64,000 nucleotides of DNA, taken from contig JAGCYH010000042.1 in NCBI GenBank assembly GCA_017960905.1, positions 1 through 64,000 of the forward strand, written 5' to 3'. Under the pieces are notes generated by a model that did no database searches, had not been told where the DNA came from, and was given only the letters and a program-made list of their open reading frames with translations. Position numbers and translations under genes: made by a program. Positions 1-6,968 of the stretch are shown one piece after another. Source of the DNA: Bacteroidales bacterium. Its GTDB lineage: Bacteria; Bacteroidota; Bacteroidia; Bacteroidales; Marinilabiliaceae. Within the stretch, counting starts at the first letter, position 1. Each line of letters opens with the position of its first letter.

Positions 1-1460
1 ACGGTGTTGCGAATGAACGGGTGCAGAGTGGCGCAGAAAGCCTCGTTGTCGCACTCGTTTTGGCCGAAAGCCAGATTCTCGCTTGCGCGGACGGCCTCAC
101 AAGCCGCAAAGTTCGGGTACATACGTTCCCAGCCGCGCGGAAGCGTGCAGCCGTGGAAGATTACCAGCAGACCGTAGTCGTTGGCGTCGGCCAGAATATC
201 CTCGTAGAGTTGCATCATCGGCTGCTTGTCGCTGCCAAAGAAATCGACCTTAATTCCTCGAATGCCAATGCTTTGCATCCATTTCATTTCGGCGCGGCGG
301 GTGATTATGTTGTCCATAATTCCGCGTGGCGATTGCGGTGCGTCGTTCCAGTAGCCGTTCGAGTTGTACCACAAGTAGATACCAACGTTTTTCTGCTTTC
401 CGTAGTCGGCCAGTTCCTTGATTTTGTCGCGGCCGATTTGAGTGTCCCAAAGGGCGTCAATCAGCACCGACTCAAAGCCCATTGCGGCCGAGAAATCGAT
501 ATATTTCTTCTGTACATCGTAGTTGGTGTTGCCGTCCATACCGATAATCCACGACCACGAGCCGCGTCCGTATTGGTATTCCTGCGACGCCTCGTAGAGC
601 GGTTTAACGTAGTCGAAAGCCACGGTTGTCTCGACAATCGGGGCCAGAGTTTTACCCAAAGTGATTGTGCGCCAAGGTGTTGACGACGGCAATGTGAGTC
701 CAGGTGTCGACGAGCCGAGTCCGTTCATCTCGCCCTCTTGCGGAAGACCGATAGTGTAGAGTCCGCCGTTGCCGCCCATTAGTCGGCCGCCAAAGTAGCG
801 TCCGTTCACGCCTGTTTCCGAAATCAGAATCCAGCCCTTGTCAGCATTCTTGAACAAGCACGGGAAGGTGTAGCCTTGTCCCCAGCCGTTCTTTCCTAGT
901 GCGTCGTCAACCGTGTAGTGGGTTTCGTAGCTCGGTGCGGTACGTGCGAACCCTGTCATAGGGTTCGCCTGCGGACAGAGGAACGACGTAGCCTCGGCGG
1001 GCAGTTTGAAGCCTGTATTTTCGTTTTTTACAACGCAACAGAAGGTGGGCCGCTGTGCAAAAATGTTGTAGCGGAACACCACGTCGCGGTTCGATACGTA
1101 AAACTCGACGCTATAAATGTTTTTGCCACCTTTGGCAAAAACAAATTCTCCGCCGTTCGCATCGACGCTTATCTTGCTCTGCTTCGAGTTGGGCAAAAAG
1201 TAAGTCTCTTGATGCTTGAGGTCGGTTTTGCTCTCGGCCATCGTCATGCCACTAGTGTAGTCGCCGTAGTCGAGCTCAAGGCCCAGAGGCGATTGCTGAA
1301 GAAACACGTCGCCGCCGTATTTGACAAAATACGTCGGATTGCCGTTCGCATCGCTTACTACTACTGATATTTGTCCGTCAGGACTTTTGATCTCTTTCTC
1401 GGTAGCTTGCGCGCTGCCTATGGCGCACGCAAGAATTAAACTTAAAACGATTCGTCTCAT
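1..1460 (-). CDS. Glycoside hydrolase family 97 (partial, 3' end outside window)
   Basis: Secreted or periplasmic alpha-glycosidase; the family includes SusB-type alpha-glucosidases and alpha-galactosidases. About 486 residues are visible, starting with a signal peptide (MRRIVLSLILACAIGSAQA). The N-terminal beta-sandwich is followed by the TIM barrel, recognisable from GIRGIKVDFFGSDKQPMMQL and VIFHGCTLPRGWERMYPN, which are typical GH97 blocks. The C-terminal part lies left of base 1. Whether the enzyme is an inverting glucosidase or a retaining galactosidase cannot be decided from the part seen. The start ATG is at 1460-1458. No SusC/SusD pair is visible next to it, so a polysaccharide-utilisation locus is not shown. 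Family call is firm, substrate is not. Confidence 0.9.
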   Translation of the reverse strand, partial: MRRIVLSLILACAIGSAQATEKEIKSPDGQISVVVSDANGNPTYFVKYGGDVFLQQSPLGLELDYGDYTSGMTMAESKTDLKHQETYFLPNSKQSKISVDANGGEFVFAKGGKNIYSVEFYVSNRDVVFRYNIFAQRPTFCCVVKNENTGFKLPAEATSFLCPQANPMTGFARTAPSYETHYTVDDALGKNGWGQGYTFPCLFKNADKGWILISETGVNGRYFGGRLMGGNGGLYTIGLPQEGEMNGLGSSTPGLTLPSSTPWRTITLGKTLAPIVETTVAFDYVKPLYEASQEYQYGRGSWSWIIGMDGNTNYDVQKKYIDFSAAMGFESVLIDALWDTQIGRDKIKELADYGKQKNVGIYLWYNSNGYWNDAPQSPRGIMDNIITRRAEMKWMQSIGIRGIKVDFFGSDKQPMMQLYEDILADANDYGLLVIFHGCTLPRGWERMYPNFAACEAVRASENLAFGQNECDNEAFCATLHPFIRNT

Positions 1461-1525
1461 TTTTAAATAATTGATAATACGTTAGTTATATATTTATTGT
1501 GGGTTTATTTTCCCAATCAGTTAGG

Positions 1526-1533
1526 CAAATGTA
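1526..1533 (-). promoter_or_regulatory. Probable -7 box for the GH97 gene
   Basis: On the minus strand this reads TACATTTG, an exact match to the Bacteroidetes TAnnTTTG -7 element, about 65 bases upstream of the GH97 start. No clear TTTG -33 element is seen. The 204-base gap 1461-1664 holds this divergent promoter region and nothing else recognised. Confidence 0.5.
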
Positions 1534-1664
1534 AGAATAATCTTCGTAATTACATAAATTTTTGTTATTATTGCATTTGCACATTTTGCTGTTAATGGTT
1601 GATACTTTGTGTATTAGCCGATAAAAATGGCAATGAGAAAAACTAATAAAACGAGTAAACAGAT

Positions 1665-2468
1665 ATGTCAGAAAACAAAAATGGATTGCGTATCCAATTT
1701 GTCAGCGATTTGCATTTGGAGTTCAAGCAGAACGAGCGTTTTCTTGCCGAGCAACCACTTGATGTTGCCGGTGAAATACTGCTTATAGCTGGCGATACCG
1801 CATATCTCGACTTCCCGGAAACGGGAAGTGACGAGTATTCTAAATATAAGTTTTGGGATTGGGCGTCGGAGCATTACCGACAAGTGATAGTGTGCTTTGG
1901 CAACCACGATTTCTATGGGCATTACAACCTTTCGGAAATGCCCGACGGGTATTGCAAGCAGATCCGCCACAACGTTCACGCCTACTACAACGCTGTGGTA
2001 CACCTCGATGATGTTGACATTGTGGTTTCTACTTTGTGGGCGAAAATAGAACCATACAATGCATATCTGACCGAACGCAACGTGAGCGATTTTTACCGCA
2101 TCAGATACAACGGTCATCGACTGACGGCTGATGATTTCAACCGCGAGCATGAACGTTGCTTCTCGTTTGTGAAAAAGGCTGTGAATGAGAGTGTTGTTAA
2201 GACGAAAATAGTGCTTACACATCATGTGCCGACACAATTGTGTACAGCCAAAGAGTTCCAAGGTAGCACAATAAACGGCGCTTTCACTGTTGAGTTGGGC
2301 GATTACATAGCCGATTCGGGCATCGATTTTTGGATTTACGGCCATTCTCACCGCTGCATCGATGCGCAGATTGGTGACACTGTTATTCTTTCCAACCAAT
2401 TAGGCTATGTTCAGTACGACGAATACCTGACAAACGGCTTTAATCCGTCGCGGTACATCGAAGTGTAA
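1665..2468 (+). CDS. Calcineurin-like metallophosphoesterase
   Basis: Predicted cytosolic two-metal phosphoesterase of 267 residues with no signal peptide. The full set of family motifs is present in order: SDLH near residue 14, GDT near 43, GNHDFY near 85, LTHH near 184 and YGHSH near 226. These supply the Asp, His and Asn ligands of the di-metal centre. The substrate is unknown; the family includes protein phosphatases, nucleotide hydrolases and nucleases. The gene stands alone, diverging from GH97 and converging on the RING-type gene. A TACTTTG sequence about 55 bases upstream may be part of its promoter. Confidence 0.85.
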   Translation: MSENKNGLRIQFVSDLHLEFKQNERFLAEQPLDVAGEILLIAGDTAYLDFPETGSDEYSKYKFWDWASEHYRQVIVCFGNHDFYGHYNLSEMPDGYCKQIRHNVHAYYNAVVHLDDVDIVVSTLWAKIEPYNAYLTERNVSDFYRIRYNGHRLTADDFNREHERCFSFVKKAVNESVVKTKIVLTHHVPTQLCTAKEFQGSTINGAFTVELGDYIADSGIDFWIYGHSHRCIDAQIGDTVILSNQLGYVQYDEYLTNGFNPSRYIEV

Positions 2469-2483
2469 GGCGCATCACAAATC

Positions 2484-2523
2484 ATTTTTTTCGAATTTTT
2501 TCGAAAAAAAAACTGCATTTTTC
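2484..2523. repeat. 40-bp direct repeat, copy 1
   Basis: T/A-rich sequence containing TTTTTTCGAAAAAA and ending CTGCATTTTTC. It is nearly identical (one substitution, one A longer) to 5472-5510. The two copies lie in the same orientation and bracket the RING/TerD-like gene, the tRNA-like gene and the ncRNA. Confidence 0.75.
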
Positions 2524-2563
2524 CGCGGCTACGCAGATAGGCTGCATCGAAATCGAAGAAAAA

Positions 2564-2619
2564 TGGTTGTTGAACAATCTTCTTCCGCGCATAATTCGCG
2601 GGTATATGTCCAACAACCA
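2564..2619. other. Two-tier hairpin between convergent genes
   Basis: TGGTTGTTG (2564-2572) pairs with CAACAACCA (2611-2619), and inside it CCGCG (2585-2589) pairs with CGCGG (2597-2601). It sits in the 156-base space between the ends of the metallophosphoesterase and RING-type genes, only five bases from the latter's stop codon. There is no strong T-tract, so it is a structural element or weak terminator rather than a standard one. Confidence 0.5.
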
Positions 2620-2624
2620 ATCAA

Positions 2625-4886
2625 CTATGTATTAAGCAACGCAGAAACATCGGCAGGGTTGAGCGCCCACTCGTAAGTGTAGGCTTCATCGGCATTTTCG
2701 GTACTTTCTACTCGTGTTAGTTTCTGCGCATCGGCTTTAATGTCAAGCAATTCGCCAATGCTGACTTTCTTTTCTAATTTGTGCAGTAGTGCTTCAATCG
2801 ATTTGGCGTTGGCGCCGCGCATTGTTTGCGCTGTAAATGGCATTTCGAGCCAGATTATTTCGCGTTTTGCAATATCTAAAACACCGAAAACCAGACCTTT
2901 CGACAGATTTCCCTCGCTAATTCGCACCATATGCTGAACGCACGACGGGTCGTAAGCCACGCCAGTTTTTTCGGATATTTTCATCGGATTGGCCGAATCC
3001 ATCCAACCGACTACAAGGTTCGGTGATAATGCACCTGTCGAGTAGGCGTTGCACGTGAATGTGGCATACAGGGCGCCTGCAGCCTCGAGTTCGGGCAACG
3101 ACAGTTCAATGTATTCGGCAGTGCCAACCATTTCGGGAATTGAGCGAATATCGCCAGAGTGCTTCGCACCAACACACGTCAAGTTATAATAGGCGCATTC
3201 GGATATATTGTTGGCATACGATATGCGGCAACTCAAATCCATATCGAGGTGTTGGGCGTGCAGTCCCTTTCCCCATTGCAGGAAAAGGCGCACGGCATCG
3301 CCTTCAATTGGGAATCGCGTACCCATAAGCGCGCACGACGCATCCTGAATGGTCGCCGAACGGTCGCCAACAGCCACAGGAATGTTGTAGAGCGAGGGCT
3401 CGATATAAATTGTTTTTGCTTTAGCCGTATGTGCTTCAAAGCGACGAGCCATCGATTGTTTGTATATTTCACGGACCGCTTCAACCATTGCTTCGCGGGC
3501 GTTGTCATCGTATAGCGCGAGCATTTTGTTCGGCTCAATCTGGTGGGTTACACCTGTTATCGGGCGGGCAATCCGAGACTCATTCGTATTGAAATACAAT
3601 TCGGCCGAATTGTCGAGCGACAAGAGCAGACGTGCAGGAAGTGCATCGGCCACATCGCGGAAGGCGGTAAGAGCCTTGTCGCTGCCAAAACGCAACATCG
3701 AAGCGAAAAGGCTACGGGCGAACAATCCAGGGCGCTCTTTGAGCAAAGCCAAAGTTTGGTCGGCATTGTTGGCGGCACGCGCCTTGTCAACCTGCCCTTG
3801 CCAAGTGGTGTAATCCTGCTTGTAGAATACATCAAGAATGTCAGCCAGGTGTTCGAAACCAACTTTACGCGAATACTCGCCCAAACGCAGGGCGCGAATC
3901 ATACGCACCCACATTCCGCGCTTCGGGTTCATATTTTCGGCTGCTTGCTTTGCCGACATCGGAATGTCGTTCAGCCACATAGCCACGCGCTTGCACTCCC
4001 GACGGTCATATTTCAGCATCAGGTTATTTTTCATTTCAACAGCGGCATCGGCACCACGGCTGAGCGGTTTCCACATATGTGAGTAGAGTCTTCGCGCGTG
4101 CGCTACGAGTGTTTTGGGCTCGATAATTTGCACATAACCAGTCTTTTCGAACCAAAGATAGCGAAGCACGTCGGTTGGCGTTTTCAGCAATTTCTGCGCT
4201 TCGTCGGCCTTGTTTTGAGCCACCAGCAGACGAATAACGAGCATTGCAGTCTCTTTCATACCGATATTCGGGTTTTCGGGCAACGGAAATTCCTGCAACA
4301 GAATGTTTAGCGAGTCGCGCTGTGAACCGTCGAGCGGTGTGGGTGACGACAGTAGTGTGCCGAAAACGCGCCGAAGGTCGTCGGCTGTGAAAATCCGCAG
4401 TACCTTCAACTTGCTTGCCTGACCTTTATAGACGAAATCGGCCGTTTTGAACGGTGTGCCACAGAATGGGCAGCCATTGTAGCGCTCAAGCGGAAAAGTG
4501 CCTTCTGGAATTAGGTGACCGCAGGGCAAAGTTGTCCCTTTGAATCCGGCTTCCTCGCCGAAAACATTGGCAAACAGAGTTATAATATGGTCGATAGCAG
4601 ACTCGCCAGTAGGCACATTCCATCCTTTGACAAGTGGTGCCCAATTAAGGTTTGTGCCCATCACTTCGTTGACACACAGCGTAATTTCGGCCAGGCGGTC
4701 AACTGATACGGCATTGAGCGCGTGCATCAGTTCCTCGCTGACGCAATAGCCGATTTCCTTCAGCCTAGCCACAAACGCCAATACTGGTGCCGTGGCAACC
4801 GACTGATTGTCAATTTCCTCGCGGTTAATGTCGAGAAAAATGGCGCGATAGCGCAACGCAACTTTTGTCAAATTCTTGTTATCCAT
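2625..4886 (-). CDS. MXAN_6230/SCO0854-like RING-domain protein with TerD-like C-terminus
   Basis: Large cytosolic protein of about 753 residues. Around residues 120-146 there is a RING or zinc-ribbon-like cluster, with CGH followed about 20 residues later by CPFC. The region about 500-720 is beta-rich and resembles TerD-type tellurium/stress proteins (for example VRLFLQWGKGLHAQHLDMDL). This combination fits the MXAN_6230/SCO0854 family as I remember it; the biochemical function is unknown. I chose the ATG at 4886 because the longer reading frame begins with TTG at 4919 and adds only 11 residues. The gene stands alone next to the tRNA-like gene and within the 40-bp direct repeats. Confidence 0.6.
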   Translation of the reverse strand: MDNKNLTKVALRYRAIFLDINREEIDNQSVATAPVLAFVARLKEIGYCVSEELMHALNAVSVDRLAEITLCVNEVMGTNLNWAPLVKGWNVPTGESAIDHIITLFANVFGEEAGFKGTTLPCGHLIPEGTFPLERYNGCPFCGTPFKTADFVYKGQASKLKVLRIFTADDLRRVFGTLLSSPTPLDGSQRDSLNILLQEFPLPENPNIGMKETAMLVIRLLVAQNKADEAQKLLKTPTDVLRYLWFEKTGYVQIIEPKTLVAHARRLYSHMWKPLSRGADAAVEMKNNLMLKYDRRECKRVAMWLNDIPMSAKQAAENMNPKRGMWVRMIRALRLGEYSRKVGFEHLADILDVFYKQDYTTWQGQVDKARAANNADQTLALLKERPGLFARSLFASMLRFGSDKALTAFRDVADALPARLLLSLDNSAELYFNTNESRIARPITGVTHQIEPNKMLALYDDNAREAMVEAVREIYKQSMARRFEAHTAKAKTIYIEPSLYNIPVAVGDRSATIQDASCALMGTRFPIEGDAVRLFLQWGKGLHAQHLDMDLSCRISYANNISECAYYNLTCVGAKHSGDIRSIPEMVGTAEYIELSLPELEAAGALYATFTCNAYSTGALSPNLVVGWMDSANPMKISEKTGVAYDPSCVQHMVRISEGNLSKGLVFGVLDIAKREIIWLEMPFTAQTMRGANAKSIEALLHKLEKKVSIGELLDIKADAQKLTRVESTENADEAYTYEWALNPADVSALLNT

Positions 4887-4986
4887 AGCATTAAGTTTTA
4901 AAAGGTAATTGGCTGACAAATAGAACTACAATCCACTTTTGAAGTATGTCAGCCTTGAACCTTGTTATTATTATTATTTATTTTTG

Positions 4987-5106
4987 TGGTGCGGGCAGGA
5001 CTCGAACCTGCAGCCCATAGCGTAGACGAAGTATATGATAATTAGCCATTTGGAGAGAATTTTATCATAAAACAAACTATTGCGCTACCAATTGCGCTAC
5101 CGCACC
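4987..5106 (-). tRNA. tRNA-like gene with 47-nt insertion in the anticodon loop (isotype unresolved)
   Basis: Read on the minus strand, every tRNA arm is present: acceptor GGTGCGG/CCGCACC with discriminator A, D-arm GCGC-AATTGGTA-GCGC, anticodon stem ATAGT/GCTAT, five-base variable loop GGGCT, and T-arm GCAGG-TTCGAGT-CCTGC. The anticodon loop is 54 bases instead of 7. The extra sequence has its own hairpin (TATGATAA with TTATCATA), and the loop of that hairpin contains CTCCAAA, which is the usual tRNA-Trp anticodon loop. The total is 120 bases. It is too short for a group I intron. It could be a decayed tRNA, a tRNA with an unusual intron or extended anticodon arm, or a tRNA-derived regulatory RNA. 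No CCA is encoded. Confidence 0.55.
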
Positions 5107-5117
5107 ATTTTCAACCT

Positions 5118-5228
5118 AAAAAAAAAATGAGGTAATTGGGAAACTTGAACAGAAGTGAACAAGAAGTCCACCTCTTATATTAGGGCCCTTGGACCCTGAT
5201 ACTAGTAGTAAGTTCCCCTTACACCTCA
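5118..5228 (-). ncRNA. Structured ncRNA with 6S-like fold and T10 terminator
   Basis: On the minus strand a closing stem TGAGGT (5228-5223) pairs with ACCTCA (5133-5128) and is followed at once by ten Ts. Inside, AAGGGGAACTT pairs with AAGTTTCCC. A large asymmetric internal bubble leads to a terminal hairpin with arms TATCAGGG and CCCTAATA. Closing stem, open bubble and apical hairpin resemble 6S RNA, and the size is like the 6S-Flavo class. Bacteroidales-1 RNA is another candidate. The transcript may start farther upstream, near 5425, because other hairpins (5272-5288 and about 5328-5392) lie between. The family assignment is not proven. Confidence 0.45.
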
Positions 5229-5387
5229 GAAGATAAAAAACGGAAATCACGAGTCTTAAATGCCGTTGCCGAAACGGCAACTGTTAGGATTTGAAGTAAG
5301 ATTCGTTTGGTCCGTCTTTTTTTTATATGAGGTTATTCATCAATTTGTTTCATATATGAAGTAAGGAGTATAATAACTCTCTAATCT

Positions 5388-5438
5388 CATAATATCAAAG
5401 AACGCATGGTTTTCATCCTGAACCACGTTGCAAAGTAA
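5388..5438 (-). promoter_or_regulatory. Promoter and boxA-like leader of the ncRNA
   Basis: The minus strand carries TTACTTTG (5438-5431), one mismatch from the TAnnTTTG -7 box, followed by GTTCTTTGATATTATG (5403-5388). The latter resembles the sequence seen ahead of Bacteroidetes rRNA operons. No rRNA follows, so this looks like a stable-RNA promoter serving the ncRNA and possibly the tRNA-like gene. Confidence 0.35.
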
Positions 5439-5471
5439 AACACCCACTACGCAGCCTTTTTGCGTAACAGA

Positions 5472-5510
5472 ATTTTTTTCGTATTTTTTCGAAAAAAAAC
5501 TGCATTTTTC
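5472..5510. repeat. 40-bp direct repeat, copy 2
   Basis: Near-identical to 2484-2523 and in the same orientation. It lies just upstream of the ncRNA promoter. The copies are about 3 kb apart. Confidence 0.75.
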
Positions 5511-5563
5511 TTCTATTGTAGATAATTAATGATGTTAACGAATTGTCTGACAATAATTTATTG

Positions 5564-6751
5564 TCAGAACAATTCGCCCGGGTTGATTTGAAGGAAGTCC
5601 TCAGCTCCGAAGCCGCCGTCGCCTACCACAAACGCCTTTGCGTTTGGGTAGCGCTGGCGAAAGGCGCCAAGGCCCGAATTACCGCCGCAAGTGTTGCTTT
5701 TCACCTCAATAGCAAGCGTTTTGTCGCCTTTCTCAAGCACATAGTCCACCTCGCGACTCTTCTCGTCGCGCCAGTAGTATGTCGAGTAGTGCCCAGCGAA
5801 AGCTCCGTTGAGGATATGCGCGCCGATGGCCGACTCGAAGAGTCGGCCCCATAAGGCGGGGTCGGTAAGTGCGTCGTTGAAACGCTTCCCGCAGTAGATG
5901 TTTTTCAACGCATTGTTGAAAACCTGAAATTTCGGTACGCTGTTGCGTTTGCGCATGGTGTCGCGCGAGTATTTGCTAAGCGGGCTTACTAAGCCCGCTT
6001 CACTCAGCAAGTTAAGATATGTAGCAATGGTAGTTACGTTGCCTGCATCTTGCAGTTGCCCCATTATTTTTGTCAGCGAAAGCTCCTGCCCCGAGTATGC
6101 CGAAGCCAGTTCGAACGTCTGGCGCAGCAAAGCCGGCTTCATCACTTTGACACCCTGAAGAATGTCTTTGTTGATGGTGGCGTCGATAATCGATGCCGAG
6201 ATGTATTCGAGCCAGCGGTATTCATCGCTTGCGAGTGTTGCGGCGCCGGGATAGGCGCCGTAATACACATATTGCTCAATGCTGAACCCGAACGCGTCGC
6301 GCATCTCAGTGAACGACCAGTGAGGCATCAGTATGCGCTCAAAACGCCCTGTCAGACTGTCGGCCAGTCCGTAGTCGAGCATCACGCGCGACGAACCCAG
6401 CAGTACCACTTTGATATTCAGATCGTTGAAGGTGTCGGCGTCCCATTCTTTTTTCACGGCCTCGCTCCACGAGTTGACTTTTTGCACTTCGTCGATGACA
6501 AGGACGTACTCTTGGGCGCCTTCGGTCTTCATTTTCCGGCGTACGGTTTCCCAGCATTCGCTAATCCAATAGAGATTTGTGGCGGGAACAGTGTCGGCTG
6601 TAAACATCTGATACGGCAGTTTGATGTCGCGCAGCACTTGTTTGATCACTGTCGATTTGCCCACTTGGCGCGGCCCCATAAGTACTTGAATGAACTTACG
6701 CGGCTCTTCAAGTCTTTTCTTAATTGTCTTATATTCAGCCCTTTGATGCAT
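5564..6751 (-). CDS. AAA+ ATPase with DUF4143 C-terminal nuclease-like domain
   Basis: A 395-residue ATP-binding protein of the AAA_14/DUF4143 group. The Walker A motif GPRQVGKST is near residue 27 and Walker B VLVIDEVQ near 103. The C-terminal third contains REVDYVLEKGDKTLAIEVKS, the Asp...Glu-x-Lys signature of the PD-(D/E)XK nuclease fold. The cellular role of this family is not established; such genes are very common in gut Bacteroidetes. The gene is alone, and its promoter lies on a five-unit 22-bp iteron array (6786-6895). A second, differently sequenced member lies at 49431-50756, also with its own array. Start ATG at 6751. Confidence 0.85.
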   Translation of the reverse strand: MHQRAEYKTIKKRLEEPRKFIQVLMGPRQVGKSTVIKQVLRDIKLPYQMFTADTVPATNLYWISECWETVRRKMKTEGAQEYVLVIDEVQKVNSWSEAVKKEWDADTFNDLNIKVVLLGSSRVMLDYGLADSLTGRFERILMPHWSFTEMRDAFGFSIEQYVYYGAYPGAATLASDEYRWLEYISASIIDATINKDILQGVKVMKPALLRQTFELASAYSGQELSLTKIMGQLQDAGNVTTIATYLNLLSEAGLVSPLSKYSRDTMRKRNSVPKFQVFNNALKNIYCGKRFNDALTDPALWGRLFESAIGAHILNGAFAGHYSTYYWRDEKSREVDYVLEKGDKTLAIEVKSNTCGGNSGLGAFRQRYPNAKAFVVGDGGFGAEDFLQINPGELF

Positions 6752-6780
6752 AATACTTTATTCTTGTTCGTTCCTTTGTG

Positions 6781-6788
6781 CAAAATTA
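6781..6788 (-). promoter_or_regulatory. -7 box of the DUF4143 ATPase gene, overlapping iteron 1
   Basis: TAATTTTG on the minus strand, an exact TAnnTTTG match about 30 bases before the ATG. Its first three bases fall in the first 22-bp iteron, so a protein bound to the array would cover the promoter. Confidence 0.55.
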
Positions 6789-6895
6789 CTCTTTCTGTTG
6801 AGCAGTTTTACGTATTAGTTTGATTAAAGTTACTCATTCTGTTGAGTAAATTTGTTCATTTAATTGAGTAAAATTACTCAATCTATTGAGTAATT
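6786..6895. repeat. Five contiguous 22-bp iterons upstream of the DUF4143 ATPase
   Basis: Units start at 6786, 6808, 6830, 6852 and 6874, with exact 22-bp spacing and no spacer. The best unit (6874) is TTACTCAATCTATTGAGTAA plus two bases, a palindrome with 8-bp arms and a 4-bp centre. The second unit is the most diverged (TTACGTATTAGTTTGATTAA). The 22-bp period is about two helical turns, which puts all sites on one face of the DNA. There are no unique spacers, so this is not a CRISPR array. Confidence 0.85.
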
Positions 6896-6908
6896 TTGCT
6901 AAACGTAT

Positions 6909-6937
6909 TGTATATGCCTTAAAATAAGGCATATACA
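6909..6937. terminator. Strong intergenic hairpin, possible terminator
   Basis: Perfect 13-bp arms (TGTATATGCCTTA and TAAGGCATATACA) around a three-base AAA loop, between the end of the isochorismate synthase gene and the iteron array. The T-rich flank is on the right-hand side, so termination of plus-strand transcripts fits best. It may also simply insulate the array. Confidence 0.5.
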
Positions 6938-6968
6938 AAAATATTTTTTGTGCGGTTTTAGAGTAGAG

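Noticed and set aside
1..1460. Start of a polysaccharide-utilisation locus
   Set aside because: No SusC/SusD, sulfatase or regulator genes are visible; only single glycosidases at both window edges.
1668..2399. 243-codon frame opposite the metallophosphoesterase
   Set aside because: Shadow; the plus strand carries all metal-site motifs.
4999..5080. Group I intron in the tRNA-like gene
   Set aside because: The insertion is only 47 bases, far below any self-splicing intron, and no core motifs are seen.
5388..5403. Sign of an rRNA operon (boxA-like leader)
   Set aside because: No 16S or 23S sequence follows; kept only as a leader element of the ncRNA.
6050..6823. 257-codon plus-strand frame opposite the DUF4143 ATPase
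   Set aside because: Shadow of a clear AAA+ gene; its end runs through the iteron array.
6786..6895. Possible CRISPR array
   Set aside because: The 22-bp units are contiguous with no unique spacers and are palindromic; there are no cas genes. The same applies to 50782-50944.
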